Positions 26,451-36,497 of a DNA stretch of 36,497 bases are shown here, piece after piece. The position numbers and the translations under genes are program-made. This DNA is from Alphaproteobacteria bacterium (GTDB lineage: Bacteria; Pseudomonadota; Alphaproteobacteria; Caulobacterales; Hyphomonadaceae), in the NCBI GenBank assembly GCA_018969425.1, contig JAGWYJ010000033.1, positions 1 to 36,497 of the forward strand. The letters run 5' to 3'. How positions within the stretch are numbered: position 1 is the first letter of the stretch; every line of letters starts with the position of its first letter. The notes below the pieces were generated by a model that worked only from the letters and a program-made list of their open reading frames with translations, had not been told where the DNA came from and made no database searches.

Positions 26451-27097
26451 GCCTGAACGACGACGCATTCCGGGCCGCCCGGCTCGTTCTGTCTCTCCGC
26501 CGAGCGGGCGTGAGCGATCAGCGTCTTGTCGAGGCGATCGAGACGACCCCGAGGGAGCTCTTTGTTCCGCGCGCCTTCGTGGAGAATGCGTGGGACGATA
26601 TCGAACTTCCGATCGACTGCGGCCAGTCCCTCACCCGGCCCGTCATGGCCGGCATGATGATCCAGGCTCTCGACCTCCGCCCTCACCATCGGGTGCTCGA
26701 GATCGGGTGCGGTTCAGGCTATTGCACCGCCCTTCTGAGCCGGCTCTCCGGCGCCGTCTTCTCGATGGACCGCTACAGGACCCTGGTTGCGAAGGCGGGC
26801 GAGACCCTCGAGCGTCTGGGCGCCTCCGGGGTCGTTCTGGCTCTGGGCGACGGGCGTCTGGGATGGCCCGAGGAGGCGCCGTTCGACCGGATCATCGTGA
26901 TGGGCGCTCTCGAGGAGCCGCCAGACTATCTTCTCGCTCAGCTGGCGCCGCACGGGGTAGGCGTGATGCCCCTGGTGCGCGACGGCGAGCAGCGCCTTGT
27001 GCGCTTTGAGCGCTCGGGCGAGGGACGCCTGTCGGAAACGGGTCTCGCGCGCACCCGGTTCACCCCCCTCCAGGCGGGTCTCGCCCGGGAGCTTTGA
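26447..27097 (+). CDS. pcm: Protein-L-isoaspartate O-methyltransferase
   Basis: 216 residues. PIMT repairs isoaspartyl residues by methyl transfer from SAM. VPRAFVENAWDDIELPIDCG continues with QSLTRPVMAGMMIQAL, the substrate loop of the family. The SAM motif I is VLEIGCGSGYCTALLS (residues ~83-98). FDRIIVMGALEEPPDYLLAQ and the GxMPLV-like end follow. Unlike the divergent copy at 3076 this one has the canonical motifs. It is coupled to surE by a 4-base overlap. Confidence 0.93.
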   Translation: MSLNDDAFRAARLVLSLRRAGVSDQRLVEAIETTPRELFVPRAFVENAWDDIELPIDCGQSLTRPVMAGMMIQALDLRPHHRVLEIGCGSGYCTALLSRLSGAVFSMDRYRTLVAKAGETLERLGASGVVLALGDGRLGWPEEAPFDRIIVMGALEEPPDYLLAQLAPHGVGVMPLVRDGEQRLVRFERSGEGRLSETGLARTRFTPLQAGLAREL

Positions 27098-27207
27098 GTT
27101 GCGACCGGGGAGGCTGTCCTGATTGCCTGGGCCGGGGTCTGGCTCCAGATGCGCGAACGTGAATAACTGACGCGGTGTTGAGGCGCGGATTCGCGGGAGG
27201 CGAGGGC

Positions 27208-28218
27208 GTGGCGTTTCCGGGATGTCGGATCTGGCTGGCGGCGGCCGCGCTCGCGCTCTCGGGATGCGCAGCCGATCCTTATCCTCTCGCCGGGGCGGCT
27301 CCGGGAGGCAGGCCTGCTTCGACCGTCTCGGGCGAAACCCCTGTCGGCAAGCCGCGTCCGGAGGCGCGCACCGCCTCGCCGGCCGTCGCCGAGGCGGCAG
27401 CGCTCGCCCCGGAACGGGGCCCTCGGCCCGGCGGGTCCCTGCGCCAGCCGGCTGACGATCCGGCCGCCCGCGTGGTCGTCGTCAGACGCGGCGACAGTCT
27501 CTCCGACCTGTCCCGGCGCCACTCGGTCAATCTTCAGGCTCTGATCGAGACCAATCGGCTCGAGCCGCCTTATCGCCTGGAGGTCGGACAGACGATTGTC
27601 CTGCCCCCCCCTAACATTCATCGTATCGAGCCCGGAGAGACCCTGTATTCGGTCTCCCGCCGCTTCAGCGTGGACACCCGGTCCCTTGCGGTCATGAACG
27701 GCCTGACAAGACCGTGGAAAGTGTGGCCGGGAGATGAGATCCTGCTGCCGCCGCTGGCGCGCGAGACGTCCCGAACGGGTCTTGCAGCGGGCGGGTCAGC
27801 CCCTGTGCGCGCGCCGGCCTCTCCGGCTGCAGCGGGAGCGCAGCCCGCCTTCATCTGGCCCGTTCCGGGGCGGGTGGTCTCCGGTTTCGGTCTGCGACCG
27901 GACGGCACCCGCAATGAGGGGCTGGATCTCGCCGTTGCGGATGGGGGAGAGGTTTCGGCCGCCGCAGGGGGGGAGGTGGCCTATGCGGGCGACGACCTGG
28001 CGGGGCTTGGAAATCTGATCCTGATCCGCCACGAGGGCGGCTGGGTGTCCGCCTACGCCCGTCTGGGCTCGCCCCTGGTGAAGGAAGGCGACCGCATCCG
28101 GCAGGGCCAGGCCCTCGCCCGTGGCGCCGACGGACCCGAAGGGGCCCTCCATTTCGAGATCCGAAGGAGCGGTGAGCCCGTCGACCCGGCCCTTCACCTG
28201 CCCCGCCGTCCGTCCTGA
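27208..28218 (+). CDS. LysM/LytM (M23-like) lipoprotein, NlpD/DipM type, degenerate active site
   Basis: 336 residues from a GTG at 27208, chosen because GGGAGGCGAGG lies just upstream and gives a short lipoprotein signal (MAFPGCRIWLAAAALALSGC, lipobox LSGC, Cys20). A GTG at 27175 is the alternative. Two LysM peptidoglycan-binding domains follow (~89-133, VRRGDSLSDLSRRHSV; ~138-181, HRIEPGETLYSVSRRFSV), then a C-terminal LytM domain (~217-330). The zinc site looks broken: the His of HxGxD is Asn (NEGLDLA), the YAHL His is Arg (SAYARL), and only one His remains in ALHFEIR. Degenerate LytM proteins such as NlpD and EnvC activate amidases rather than cut peptidoglycan, so that role is inferred. 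It lies after surE-pcm, as in many proteobacteria. Confidence 0.88.
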   Translation: MAFPGCRIWLAAAALALSGCAADPYPLAGAAPGGRPASTVSGETPVGKPRPEARTASPAVAEAAALAPERGPRPGGSLRQPADDPAARVVVVRRGDSLSDLSRRHSVNLQALIETNRLEPPYRLEVGQTIVLPPPNIHRIEPGETLYSVSRRFSVDTRSLAVMNGLTRPWKVWPGDEILLPPLARETSRTGLAAGGSAPVRAPASPAAAGAQPAFIWPVPGRVVSGFGLRPDGTRNEGLDLAVADGGEVSAAAGGEVAYAGDDLAGLGNLILIRHEGGWVSAYARLGSPLVKEGDRIRQGQALARGADGPEGALHFEIRRSGEPVDPALHLPRRPS

Positions 28219-28275
28219 GGCGGCCTCCGGGCGCAGCCTGTTGCAGGTCTCCCGCCTCGCCCGCCTCGGGAACGA

Positions 28276-28303
28276 TTGCATTGACCCCCTCGACCGGTAT
28301 AGT
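28276..28303 (+). promoter_or_regulatory. Possible promoter of yajC-secD
   Basis: TTGCAT (28276-28281), a 16-base spacer and TATAGT (28298-28303) form a reasonable sigma-70-type promoter about 60 bases before the yajC start, in the gap after the LytM gene. Confidence 0.5.
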
Positions 28304-28315
28304 TCTCCCCCATGC

Positions 28316-28351
28316 GGCTCCCGCTCATCGGCGGGAGCCTTTGATTGTTTT
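28316..28351 (+). terminator. Terminator-like hairpin between the promoter and yajC (attenuator candidate)
   Basis: A perfect 9-base stem GGCTCCCGC / GCGGGAGCC with loop TCATCG is followed by TTTGATTGTTTT. It stands after the proposed yajC promoter and before the yajC ribosome binding site. It could end the upstream lipoprotein transcript or attenuate yajC-secD. Confidence 0.55.
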
Positions 28352-28360
28352 GACGGAGCG

Positions 28361-28726
28361 ATGATGCTGTCGAATGTGATGTTTCAGGCTGCTGGCGCCG
28401 GGGCTGCGGGTGCGGCCGGAGGCGGCGCGACCGCGCTGATCATGAACCTTCTGCCCATGGTCGGCATAATCGCGATCTTCTATTTCCTGCTGATCCGGCC
28501 CCAGAATAAGCGTCAGAAGGCCCATCGCGAAATGCTCGCCGCTCTGAAGAAGGGCGATACGGTGATCACCTCCGGAGGCATTATCGGCCGGGTCTTCAAG
28601 CTCACCGATGATGAAGTCGTCCTCGACACGCTTGAGGGGGGAAAGCTCCGCATCGTCCGGGCGATGGTGATGGACGTGAAGACCAAGGGCGAACCCGCCC
28701 CGGCCAACGACGCGAAGGAAGGCTGA
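28361..28726 (+). CDS. yajC: Preprotein translocase accessory subunit YajC
   Basis: 121 residues with one membrane helix (NLLPMVGIIAIFYFLLIRPQ) followed by the signature RPQNKRQKAHREML. A small beta domain follows (LKKGDTVITSGGIIGRVFKL, DDEVVLDTLEGGKLRIVRAM). YajC associates with SecDF. The start at 28361 (ATGATG) has GGAG upstream; the Gly/Ala-rich N-terminus is typical of alphaproteobacteria. It lies 6 bases before secD. Confidence 0.94.
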   Translation: MMLSNVMFQAAGAGAAGAAGGGATALIMNLLPMVGIIAIFYFLLIRPQNKRQKAHREMLAALKKGDTVITSGGIIGRVFKLTDDEVVLDTLEGGKLRIVRAMVMDVKTKGEPAPANDAKEG

Positions 28727-28732
28727 GCCTCC

Positions 28733-30325
28733 ATGCTGTTGCGATTCCCGCCCTGGAAGATCGTTCTCGTCCTGGTGACGCTGGTGATCGGGGCGGCCAT
28801 GTGTCTGCCCAACTTCCCGTCCCTCGATCGATATTTCGGGTGGATGCCGACCGGTCCGGTCAAGCTGGGTCTTGACCTTAGGGGAGGGGCGTCGATCCTC
28901 CTTGAGGTGGACCCGGCGGATCTGCAGACCAACAAGATCCGTTCCCTGTCGCGGGATGTGCGCTCGGCTCTCAGTCAGCGCCCGGGCGTGATCACCTCGC
29001 AGAGGGAGGCGGTTGGCTCTGAGCTTCATGTCCGGACGCGGGATCCTGCGGACGCGGAGGAGGCCATGCGCCGGATCCGCAAGCTGGGAGACCCGCCGGT
29101 GGGCGCGATCGGGGCGGCCAACACCCTCTCCGTGACCCAGCGCGGGGACGGAACGATCATTGTCTCCCTGACGCCTGAGGCGGTGGAGAAGCTGCAGGCC
29201 GAAGCCCTCAGCAACTCCATGGAATCGGTTCGACGGCGCGTCGACAATTCCGGAACGGTCGAACCCAACATCCAGATGCAGGGCGAAAACCGGATCATCG
29301 TCGAGGTTCCAGGGCTCGACGACCCCACTCAGCTGATCGACGTCATCACCAAGACGGGGGTTCTCACCTTCAACCTGGTCGATGTTCAGGCCAATCCGGC
29401 CGATTACGAGGTCGGAGTGCCCCGAAACGGTCGGATCGCCCTTCCGGACTCCAGTCAGGACGGGCGCATTCAGGTCATATTTGAAGACCCGATCATCACC
29501 GGATCCGATCTTCAGTCCGCCGCCCAGAGTTTCGACCAGAGCAATCGGCCGAACATCAGCTTCCAGCTTCGCCCCGCCGGGGCCCAGCGCTTCGGGAAGG
29601 CCACGACGGAGAATATCGGCAAGCCCTTCGCCATCGTTCTTGATAACTCGATCGTGTCAGCGCCGAACATCATCAGCCCGATTACGGGCGGATCCGGCCA
29701 GATCACGGGGAGCTTCACCCTTGAGGAGGCCCAGGCTCTCGCCATCGTTCTGAAGTCCGGAGAACTGCCGGCCAAGCTTCAGGTGGCGGAACGACGCGTC
29801 GTCGGAGCCGGTCTTGGCGCCGATTCGATCCGCATGGGCGTGACGGCCTCCGTGGTCGGCATTGGTCTGGTGGCCGTGTTCATGATCGCCGCCTACGGCC
29901 TTCTCGGGGTCTTCTCGGTGATTGCGCTTCTGTGCAACCTGTTCATGATGATGGGGGTTCTCTCGGGCTTCGGCGCGACGCTGACCTTGCCCGGCATCGC
30001 CGGCATTCTGCTCACCATGGGTATGGCTGTTGACTATAACGTCCTGATTTTTGAGAGAATTCGGGAAGAGAAGCGGCATGGGCGGGGCGCAGTCTCGTCG
30101 GTGGACGTCGGATACAACGAAGCGATGGGAACGATCATCGACGCCAACGTCACTCACCTGATCGCGGCGCTCGTGATGTTCAATCTGGGCTCCGGACCAG
30201 TCCGGGGCTTTGCGCTGACCCTCGCCATCGGCATTCTCACCTCCTTCTTCACGGCCGTGATCGTGGCCCGTCTCGTGATGTCGGGGTGGCTGATGTGGGT
30301 TCGACCGAGGGCGATCCCGATCTGA
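28733..30325 (+). CDS. secD: Protein translocase subunit SecD
   Basis: 530 residues of the RND-type SecD, which uses the proton gradient to complete protein export. An N-terminal membrane helix (~9-28) is followed by the first periplasmic motif VKLGLDLRGGASILLEVD. The P1 head domain comes next, then five C-terminal helices that include GVTASVVGIGLVAVFMIAAY and the DYNVLIFERIREE motif of the proton path. The sequence ends normally (LVMSGWLMWVRPRAIPI). secF, usually adjacent, is absent downstream; secE follows after ~120 bases. Confidence 0.95.
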   Translation: MLLRFPPWKIVLVLVTLVIGAAMCLPNFPSLDRYFGWMPTGPVKLGLDLRGGASILLEVDPADLQTNKIRSLSRDVRSALSQRPGVITSQREAVGSELHVRTRDPADAEEAMRRIRKLGDPPVGAIGAANTLSVTQRGDGTIIVSLTPEAVEKLQAEALSNSMESVRRRVDNSGTVEPNIQMQGENRIIVEVPGLDDPTQLIDVITKTGVLTFNLVDVQANPADYEVGVPRNGRIALPDSSQDGRIQVIFEDPIITGSDLQSAAQSFDQSNRPNISFQLRPAGAQRFGKATTENIGKPFAIVLDNSIVSAPNIISPITGGSGQITGSFTLEEAQALAIVLKSGELPAKLQVAERRVVGAGLGADSIRMGVTASVVGIGLVAVFMIAAYGLLGVFSVIALLCNLFMMMGVLSGFGATLTLPGIAGILLTMGMAVDYNVLIFERIREEKRHGRGAVSSVDVGYNEAMGTIIDANVTHLIAALVMFNLGSGPVRGFALTLAIGILTSFFTAVIVARLVMSGWLMWVRPRAIPI

Positions 30326-30446
30326 TCTCGTCGATGAGGTGGGGACTTTGGCATAATTTCCCGCATCCGGCATGGACGGCGGGCGAAGGATGCCTTAGAC
30401 GCACCCGTTCAAATATCGCTGAACTCCCGAATGAGCCCCGCCGGTA
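30326..30446. other. secD-secE junction, gene-free
   Basis: About 120 bases with no gene. There is no secF, tuf or tRNA-Trp, although one or other of these normally lies beside secD or secE. A -10-like CATAAT (30352-30357) lacks a good -35. Confidence 0.4.
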
Positions 30447-30659
30447 ATGTCTGAGACCAAGAAACGCGTCGGCCCCCTGACCTTTTTCGCGCAGGTGCGC
30501 TCGGAGGCCAGAAAAGTCACCTGGACCAGCCGAAAGGAGACGGTCGCCGCCACCATCATGGTGCTGGTGATGGTCGTCGTCGCCGCTGTGTTCTTTTTCA
30601 TTACGGATCAGCTGGTGCGTCTGGCGGTTCAGTTCATCACGCAGGTGGGGTCGATCTGA
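30447..30659 (+). CDS. secE: Preprotein translocase subunit SecE
   Basis: 70 residues with the short amphipathic helix FFAQVRSEARKVTWTSRKET and one membrane helix (TIMVLVMVVVAAVFFFITDQ). It is the single-helix type of SecE, which clamps SecY. It starts before nusG and its stop TGA shares a base with the nusG ATG (TGATG), the usual coupled secE-nusG pair. Confidence 0.94.
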   Translation: MSETKKRVGPLTFFAQVRSEARKVTWTSRKETVAATIMVLVMVVVAAVFFFITDQLVRLAVQFITQVGSI

Positions 30660-31198
30660 TGGCTGAGGCCAAGTGGTACATTGTCCACGCCTACTCGAAT
30701 TTCGAGAAAAAGGTGGCGGCGACGATCCGGGAGCAGGCCGACATGCAGGGCCTGTCGGAGCTGATCGAGGATATCGAGGTTCCGACCGAGGAAGTGGTTG
30801 AGGTTGTTCGCGGACGCAAGCGGACGGTCGAGAAGCGCCACATGCCCGGCTATGTTCTCGTCAAGATGAAATTGACCGATGAGGCGTATCACCTCGTCAA
30901 GAATACTCCGAAAGTGACCGGATTTCTGGGCGCGGAAGGGGGAAAGAAGCCTCTTCCGGTGCCGGAAGGGGAGGTCAAGCGCATACTGGGTCAGGCCAGC
31001 GACGCCGAGAAGCGGCCGCGCACCCTGATCGCGTTCGAGATCGGCGAGAAGGTCAAGGTGACCGACGGTCCCTTCGCCTCTTTCGAAGGTTCGGTGGAGG
31101 ACATCGACGAGGCGGCGGGCCGCCTCAAAGTGTCGGTCTCCATCTTCGGCCGGGCGACCCCGGTCGATCTGGAATACGGTCAGGTCGAAAAGGTCTGA
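30659..31198 (+). CDS. nusG: Transcription termination/antitermination protein NusG
   Basis: 179 residues. The NGN domain (KWYIVHAYSNFEKKVAATIR, then KRHMPGYVLVKMKLTDEAYH and KNTPKVTGFLG) is followed by a KOW domain (EIGEKVKVTDGPFASFEGSV, KVSVSIFGRATPVDLEYGQV). It binds RNA polymerase and couples to Rho or the ribosome. It is complete at the usual length. Confidence 0.96.
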   Translation: MAEAKWYIVHAYSNFEKKVAATIREQADMQGLSELIEDIEVPTEEVVEVVRGRKRTVEKRHMPGYVLVKMKLTDEAYHLVKNTPKVTGFLGAEGGKKPLPVPEGEVKRILGQASDAEKRPRTLIAFEIGEKVKVTDGPFASFEGSVEDIDEAAGRLKVSVSIFGRATPVDLEYGQVEKV

Positions 31199-31285
31199 TC
31201 GTCACTTGGCGTGGGAGGCGGGCCGCAAGTCCATGGCCTGGCCGCACCACGCACCCCTGGGCGTCCGGAGCGATCCGCCGCCCGC

Positions 31286-31308
31286 CCCGACGGGGTGGTC
31301 CCGTCGGG
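31286..31308 (+). promoter_or_regulatory. rplK leader hairpin (possible L1 autoregulation site)
   Basis: An exact 9-base stem CCCGACGGG / CCCGTCGGG around GTGGT lies about 10 bases before the GAGAGGG ribosome binding site of rplK. L1 represses the L11 operon through its leader in known bacteria; whether this hairpin is that site is inference. Confidence 0.4.
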
Positions 31309-31328
31309 CGTCAGTCTGAGAGGGACAC

Positions 31329-31757
31329 ATGGCTAAGAAACTGCTGGGGAGCCTGAAGCTTCAGGTTCCCGCCGGAGCGGCGAACCCGTCTCCGCCAATC
31401 GGTCCCGCGCTGGGTCAGCGCGGCATCAACATCATGGAATTCTGCAAGGCCTTCAACGCCCGTACGCAGGATCAGGTGAAGGGCATGCCCCTTCCCGTCG
31501 TGATCACCTACTATCAGGACAAGTCCTTCACCTTCGAGATCAAGACCCCTCCGGCGAGCTATCTGCTCAAGCAGGCGGCCAAGATCCAGGGCGGATCCAA
31601 GCTTCCCGGGCGTGACCGGGCCGGCAAGGTGTCGATGGATCAGTGCCGCGAGATCGCCAAGATCAAGCTCAAGGATCTGAACACGGACGATCTTGATGCG
31701 GGCGCTCGCATCATCGCCGGCTCGGCCCGTGCGATGGGCCTGGAAGTGACGGAGTAA
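31329..31757 (+). CDS. rplK: 50S ribosomal protein L11
   Basis: 142 residues; the N-terminal domain [20 protein letters not shown] with [20 protein letters not shown] is diagnostic, and the C-terminal rRNA-binding domain ends [20 protein letters not shown]. It forms the GTPase-associated region with 23S rRNA. It lies 5 bases before rplA. Confidence 0.97.
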   Translation: MAKKLLGSLKLQVPAGAANPSPPIGPALGQRGINIMEFCKAFNARTQDQVKGMPLPVVITYYQDKSFTFEIKTPPASYLLKQAAKIQGGSKLPGRDRAGKVSMDQCREIAKIKLKDLNTDDLDAGARIIAGSARAMGLEVTE

Positions 31758-31762
31758 CGGTC

Positions 31763-32467
31763 ATGGCGAAATTGGGAAAGAGAACGACCGCGGCGCGCGC
31801 CAAGGTGGATCCGGAGAAGCTGTATCCGGTCGCGCAGGCGATTCAGATCGTGAAGGGCAACGCCAAGGCGAAGTTCGATGAGACCATCGAGATCGCCGTG
31901 AATCTGGGCGTGGACCCCAAGCATGCGGATCAGATGGTTCGCGGCGTGTGCCTGTTGCCGAACGGAACGGGTCGAACCGTTCGCGTTGCGGTGTTCGCGC
32001 GTGACAAGAAGGCTGAAGAGGCCCGGGCGGCCGGCGCCGACGTGGTGGGCGCCGAGGACCTGTTCGAGACGGTCAATGGCGGCAAGATCGATTTCGATCG
32101 CGTCATCGCCACCCCGGACATGATGGGTCTGGTCGGCCGTCTGGGTAAGGTGCTGGGCCCCAAAGGCCTGATGCCGAACCCGAAAGTGGGCTCTGTGACC
32201 ATGAACGTCGCTCAGGCGGTCAAGGAAGCCAAGGGCGGCTCTGTTGAGTTTCGCGTTGAAAAGGCGGGAATTATTCACGCCGGCGTGGGCAAGGCGAGCT
32301 TCAGTGAGGCGGCTCTTGAGCAGAACGTCCGTGCGTTCGTGACGGCTCTGATCAAGGCGAAGCCCTCGGGCGCCAAGGGAACCTATGTCCGCAAGGTGGC
32401 CCTGTCCTCGACCATGGGGCCGGGCGTGGGAGTGGATACGCAGACAGTGCTTGCCAGCGCTGAATAA
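31763..32467 (+). CDS. rplA: 50S ribosomal protein L1
   Basis: 234 residues. The usual L1 features are present: [20 protein letters not shown], the [13 protein letters not shown] segment, [20 protein letters not shown] and [20 protein letters not shown]. It builds the L1 stalk and can repress its own operon. It is followed by the rplJ leader. Confidence 0.97.
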   Translation: MAKLGKRTTAARAKVDPEKLYPVAQAIQIVKGNAKAKFDETIEIAVNLGVDPKHADQMVRGVCLLPNGTGRTVRVAVFARDKKAEEARAAGADVVGAEDLFETVNGGKIDFDRVIATPDMMGLVGRLGKVLGPKGLMPNPKVGSVTMNVAQAVKEAKGGSVEFRVEKAGIIHAGVGKASFSEAALEQNVRAFVTALIKAKPSGAKGTYVRKVALSSTMGPGVGVDTQTVLASAE

Positions 32468-32816
32468 GACTTCTATATGGACTGTTTGGCGCGGAGAGTC
32501 GTCACCCGACGGCTCTCCCGCTTGCTCGTCCGTGATTGCAGGCGGCGTCCCCCGGGAGGCCGTAATCATGCCTGCATGAGACGGGGTGTGACGGGACTTG
32601 GGTCCTCCGGGTCGCCTCAGGCGGTCAAGAGGACGACTGGATTCGTTTCTGCCCTGGGACGGGGGCGCATGGGGTCGTCGGGACCGCAGCGTTCTCCGGA
32701 GCCGAGATCCGGCCGAGAGGTCGGGGAGGCGGCTGCGAAGGGCGGTGCGGGTCGAAGGTCCTGCGTGCGCATCCTGGGATGGCTGGATTGTCCGGCCGTC
32801 CGCTATGGAGACCGCA
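32468..32816 (+). promoter_or_regulatory. rplJ (L10) leader region
   Basis: About 350 bases without a gene between rplA and rplJ, much longer than the other gaps in the cluster. It starts with a hairpin GGAGAGTCGTC / GACGGCTCTCC (32493-32518, one G-U wobble), followed by GC-rich pairable sequence. L10-L7/L12 binds its own leader in many bacteria. Position and structure fit, but I cannot match a covariance model. The frame of rplJ happens to stay open upstream; no good start is seen there. Confidence 0.45.
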
Positions 32817-33332
32817 ATGGATAAAGCTGGAAAAGCCGAAGCTCTGGAGATGCTGAAGGGCGTCTTTGAAGCCTCGGGCGTGGTTGTTGTCACGCAATAC
32901 GCCGGTCTGACCGTCGCGGAAATGACGGATCTGCGCGTCAAGCTGAAAGGCGAGGGCGCGAAACTCAAGGTCATCAAGAACCGCCTCGCGGTCATCGCCC
33001 TCAATGGTAAGGGCGGAGATGGTGCGGCGAAACTGTTCTCGGGACCTGTCGCCATCGCCTATTCCCCCGACCCGGTCTCCGCTCCCAAGGTGGTCGCCGA
33101 GTACGCCAAGAAGAACGAGAAGCTCGTTCTTGTGGGCGGGGTCATGGGCGAGACGGTGCTGGATCAGGACGGAGTGAAGGTTCTCGCCTCGCTTCCCTCC
33201 CTCGACCAGCTCCGCGGCAAGATCATCGGCCTGGTTCAGGCGCCTGCGACCAAGATCGCCGGCGTGCTGCAGGCGCCGGGTGGTCAGCTGGCCCGCGTGG
33301 TCGGCGCTTACGCCGCGAAGGACGCCGCCTGA
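32817..33332 (+). CDS. rplJ: 50S ribosomal protein L10
   Basis: 171 residues from the ATG at 32817, preceded six bases upstream by GGAG; starts further up give non-conserved leader residues. GVVVVTQYAGLTVAEMTDLR, LKVIKNRLAVIALNG and the C-terminal helix region LRGKIIGLVQAPATKIAGVL that binds L7/L12 dimers are all typical. It is the stalk base protein and probable autoregulator. Confidence 0.96.
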   Translation: MDKAGKAEALEMLKGVFEASGVVVVTQYAGLTVAEMTDLRVKLKGEGAKLKVIKNRLAVIALNGKGGDGAAKLFSGPVAIAYSPDPVSAPKVVAEYAKKNEKLVLVGGVMGETVLDQDGVKVLASLPSLDQLRGKIIGLVQAPATKIAGVLQAPGGQLARVVGAYAAKDAA

Positions 33333-33418
33333 CAGTCGTCAATTCCGAAAGACGGGCCTCCGGTCCGTTAACCAAGTCGCAAACGTTCACACATCATCCA
33401 ATCTAAGGAACGCCGTTC

Positions 33419-33799
33419 ATGTCGAAACTCGAAAAGATCGTCGAGGACCTGTCCTCGCTCACCGTCCTTGAGGCCGCCGAGCTCGCCAAGATGCTCGAAG
33501 AGAAGTGGGGCGTCTCCGCCGCCGCTCCCGTGGCTGTCGCCGCCCCCGCTGGCGGCGGAGCTGCAGCTGCGCCCGTCGAGGCTCAGACCGAATTCACCGT
33601 CATTCTGAAGGATGCCGGCGACAAGAAGATCAACGTCATCAAGGTTGTCCGCGAAGTCGTTCCGAGCCTTGGCCTGAAAGAGGCGAAGGACCTGGTCGAG
33701 GCGGCTCCCAAGGCGGTCAAGGAAGCCGTCTCCAAGGAAGAAGCCGAAACCATCAAGAAAAAGCTGGAAGAGGCTGGCGCGAAGGTCGAACTCAAGTAG
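33419..33799 (+). CDS. rplL: 50S ribosomal protein L7/L12
   Basis: 126 residues. The N-terminal dimerisation helix ([20 protein letters not shown]) and an Ala/Pro/Gly hinge are followed by the C-terminal factor-binding domain ([40 protein letters not shown]). AAGGAA precedes the ATG. It is the multicopy stalk protein that recruits translation GTPases. Confidence 0.97.
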   Translation: MSKLEKIVEDLSSLTVLEAAELAKMLEEKWGVSAAAPVAVAAPAGGGAAAAPVEAQTEFTVILKDAGDKKINVIKVVREVVPSLGLKEAKDLVEAAPKAVKEAVSKEEAETIKKKLEEAGAKVELK

Positions 33800-33808
33800 A
33801 CCTGCGTG

Positions 33809-33860
33809 CCGGGCGGTTTCGGGGCCGTTCCCATTCGGGACGGCCCCGGCATCCGCCCGG
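33809..33860 (+). promoter_or_regulatory. Nested hairpin between rplL and rpoB (attenuator / RNase III site candidate)
   Basis: An outer stem CCGGGCGG (33809-33816) / CCGCCCGG (33853-33860) encloses an inner stem GGGGCCGTTCCC / GGGACGGCCCC with one bulge around ATTC. No U-run follows. In E. coli the same gap has a partial terminator and an RNase III processing site; a similar task is inferred. Confidence 0.5.
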
Positions 33861-34027
33861 GGCCTGTCCCTCCGCGCGGGAGGGGCGAGGCTGACGAGTT
33901 TTAGAGTCTTGCCGCACCGGGGCGTCCCGGGACGGCATGCGCGCACCGGATACTGGCCTGCTGCTGGCGCTGCGCCCGGAACGAACCCGGGAAGGCGAGG
34001 CGGCCCCTGAATGAAGAGACTGAGAGC

Positions 34028-36497
<2,470 letters not shown>

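Noticed and set aside
30400-30425. TTCAAAT segment resembling a tRNA T-loop before secE, a possible tRNA-Trp relic
   Set aside because: No matching stems or anticodon arm; chance resemblance is likely.
31640-33055. 471-codon minus-strand frame across rplA and the rplJ leader
   Set aside because: Antisense to ribosomal protein genes; shadow frame caused by high GC content.

Overview
The window looks like chromosomal DNA of a high-GC alphaproteobacterium of the Caulobacterales / Hyphomonadaceae-Maricaulaceae type. The support is a popZ gene with the PopZ end motifs, lying between a TolC-type outer membrane gene and valS as in Caulobacter. Full or near-consensus CtrA boxes (TTAA-N7-TTAA) occur next to GANTC (CcrM-type) sites. 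The core-gene run from the SPOR protein to SecD (SPOR, nagZ, scpA, scpB, tatABC, serS, surE, pcm, LysM/LytM lipoprotein, yajC, secD) also follows the usual order in this group. Species cannot be read from the sequence. Almost everything is housekeeping; only about 1.3-2.5 kb looks accessory.

Layout. 1-1.3 kb: 3' part of a beta-lactamase-fold serine hydrolase, closed by a strong terminator. 1.3-2.4 kb: decayed accessory DNA with two minus-strand remnants of an AbiE-type (type IV) toxin-antitoxin pair, directly downstream of tRNA-Asn. 2.4-3.0 kb: tRNA-Asn and tRNA-Cys (both minus) flanking a consensus CtrA box and a possible structured small RNA. 3.0-8.7 kb: PIMT-like methyltransferase, tolC-like gene, popZ, valS. 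8.8-13.0 kb: ilvD, then katG behind a perfect Fur/PerR/Irr-like palindrome. 13.3-14.9 kb: a DUF3137 membrane protein and a YqhA/UPF0114 membrane protein. 15.1-17.1 kb (minus): xthA, a nitroreductase and an ErpA-type Fe-S carrier. 17.1-28.2 kb (plus): dgt, SPOR protein, nagZ, scpA, scpB, tatA, tatB, tatC, serS, surE, pcm and a NlpD/DipM-like lipoprotein. 28.3-30.3 kb: yajC-secD. 30.4 kb to the end: secE, nusG, rplK, rplA, rplJ, rplL and the first 823 codons of rpoB.

How the genes work together. SPOR-nagZ-scpA-scpB are joined by 4-base ATGA overlaps and so are translationally coupled; they combine envelope/peptidoglycan work with chromosome condensation. The three Tat subunits follow. surE and pcm overlap in the same way, as do tatB and tatC. 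secE-nusG-rplKAJL-rpoB is the classic translation/transcription supercluster with structured leaders before rplK, rplJ and rpoB. PopZ, CtrA-box genes and the SPOR protein point to cell-cycle control.

The most unusual items are these: (i) the AbiE scar, in which a 50-codon frame still joins what read as the N- and C-terminal ends of an AbiEii toxin and still overlaps the antitoxin stop by 4 bases; (ii) a candidate CtrA-linked small RNA between two tRNA genes; (iii) the 9-1-9 palindrome before katG; (iv) a roughly 45-50 residue insertion in SerRS; (v) missing neighbours (argS after dgt, secF after secD, tuf/tRNA-Trp before secE), suggesting rearrangement. I did not find a complete new defence or mobile system.
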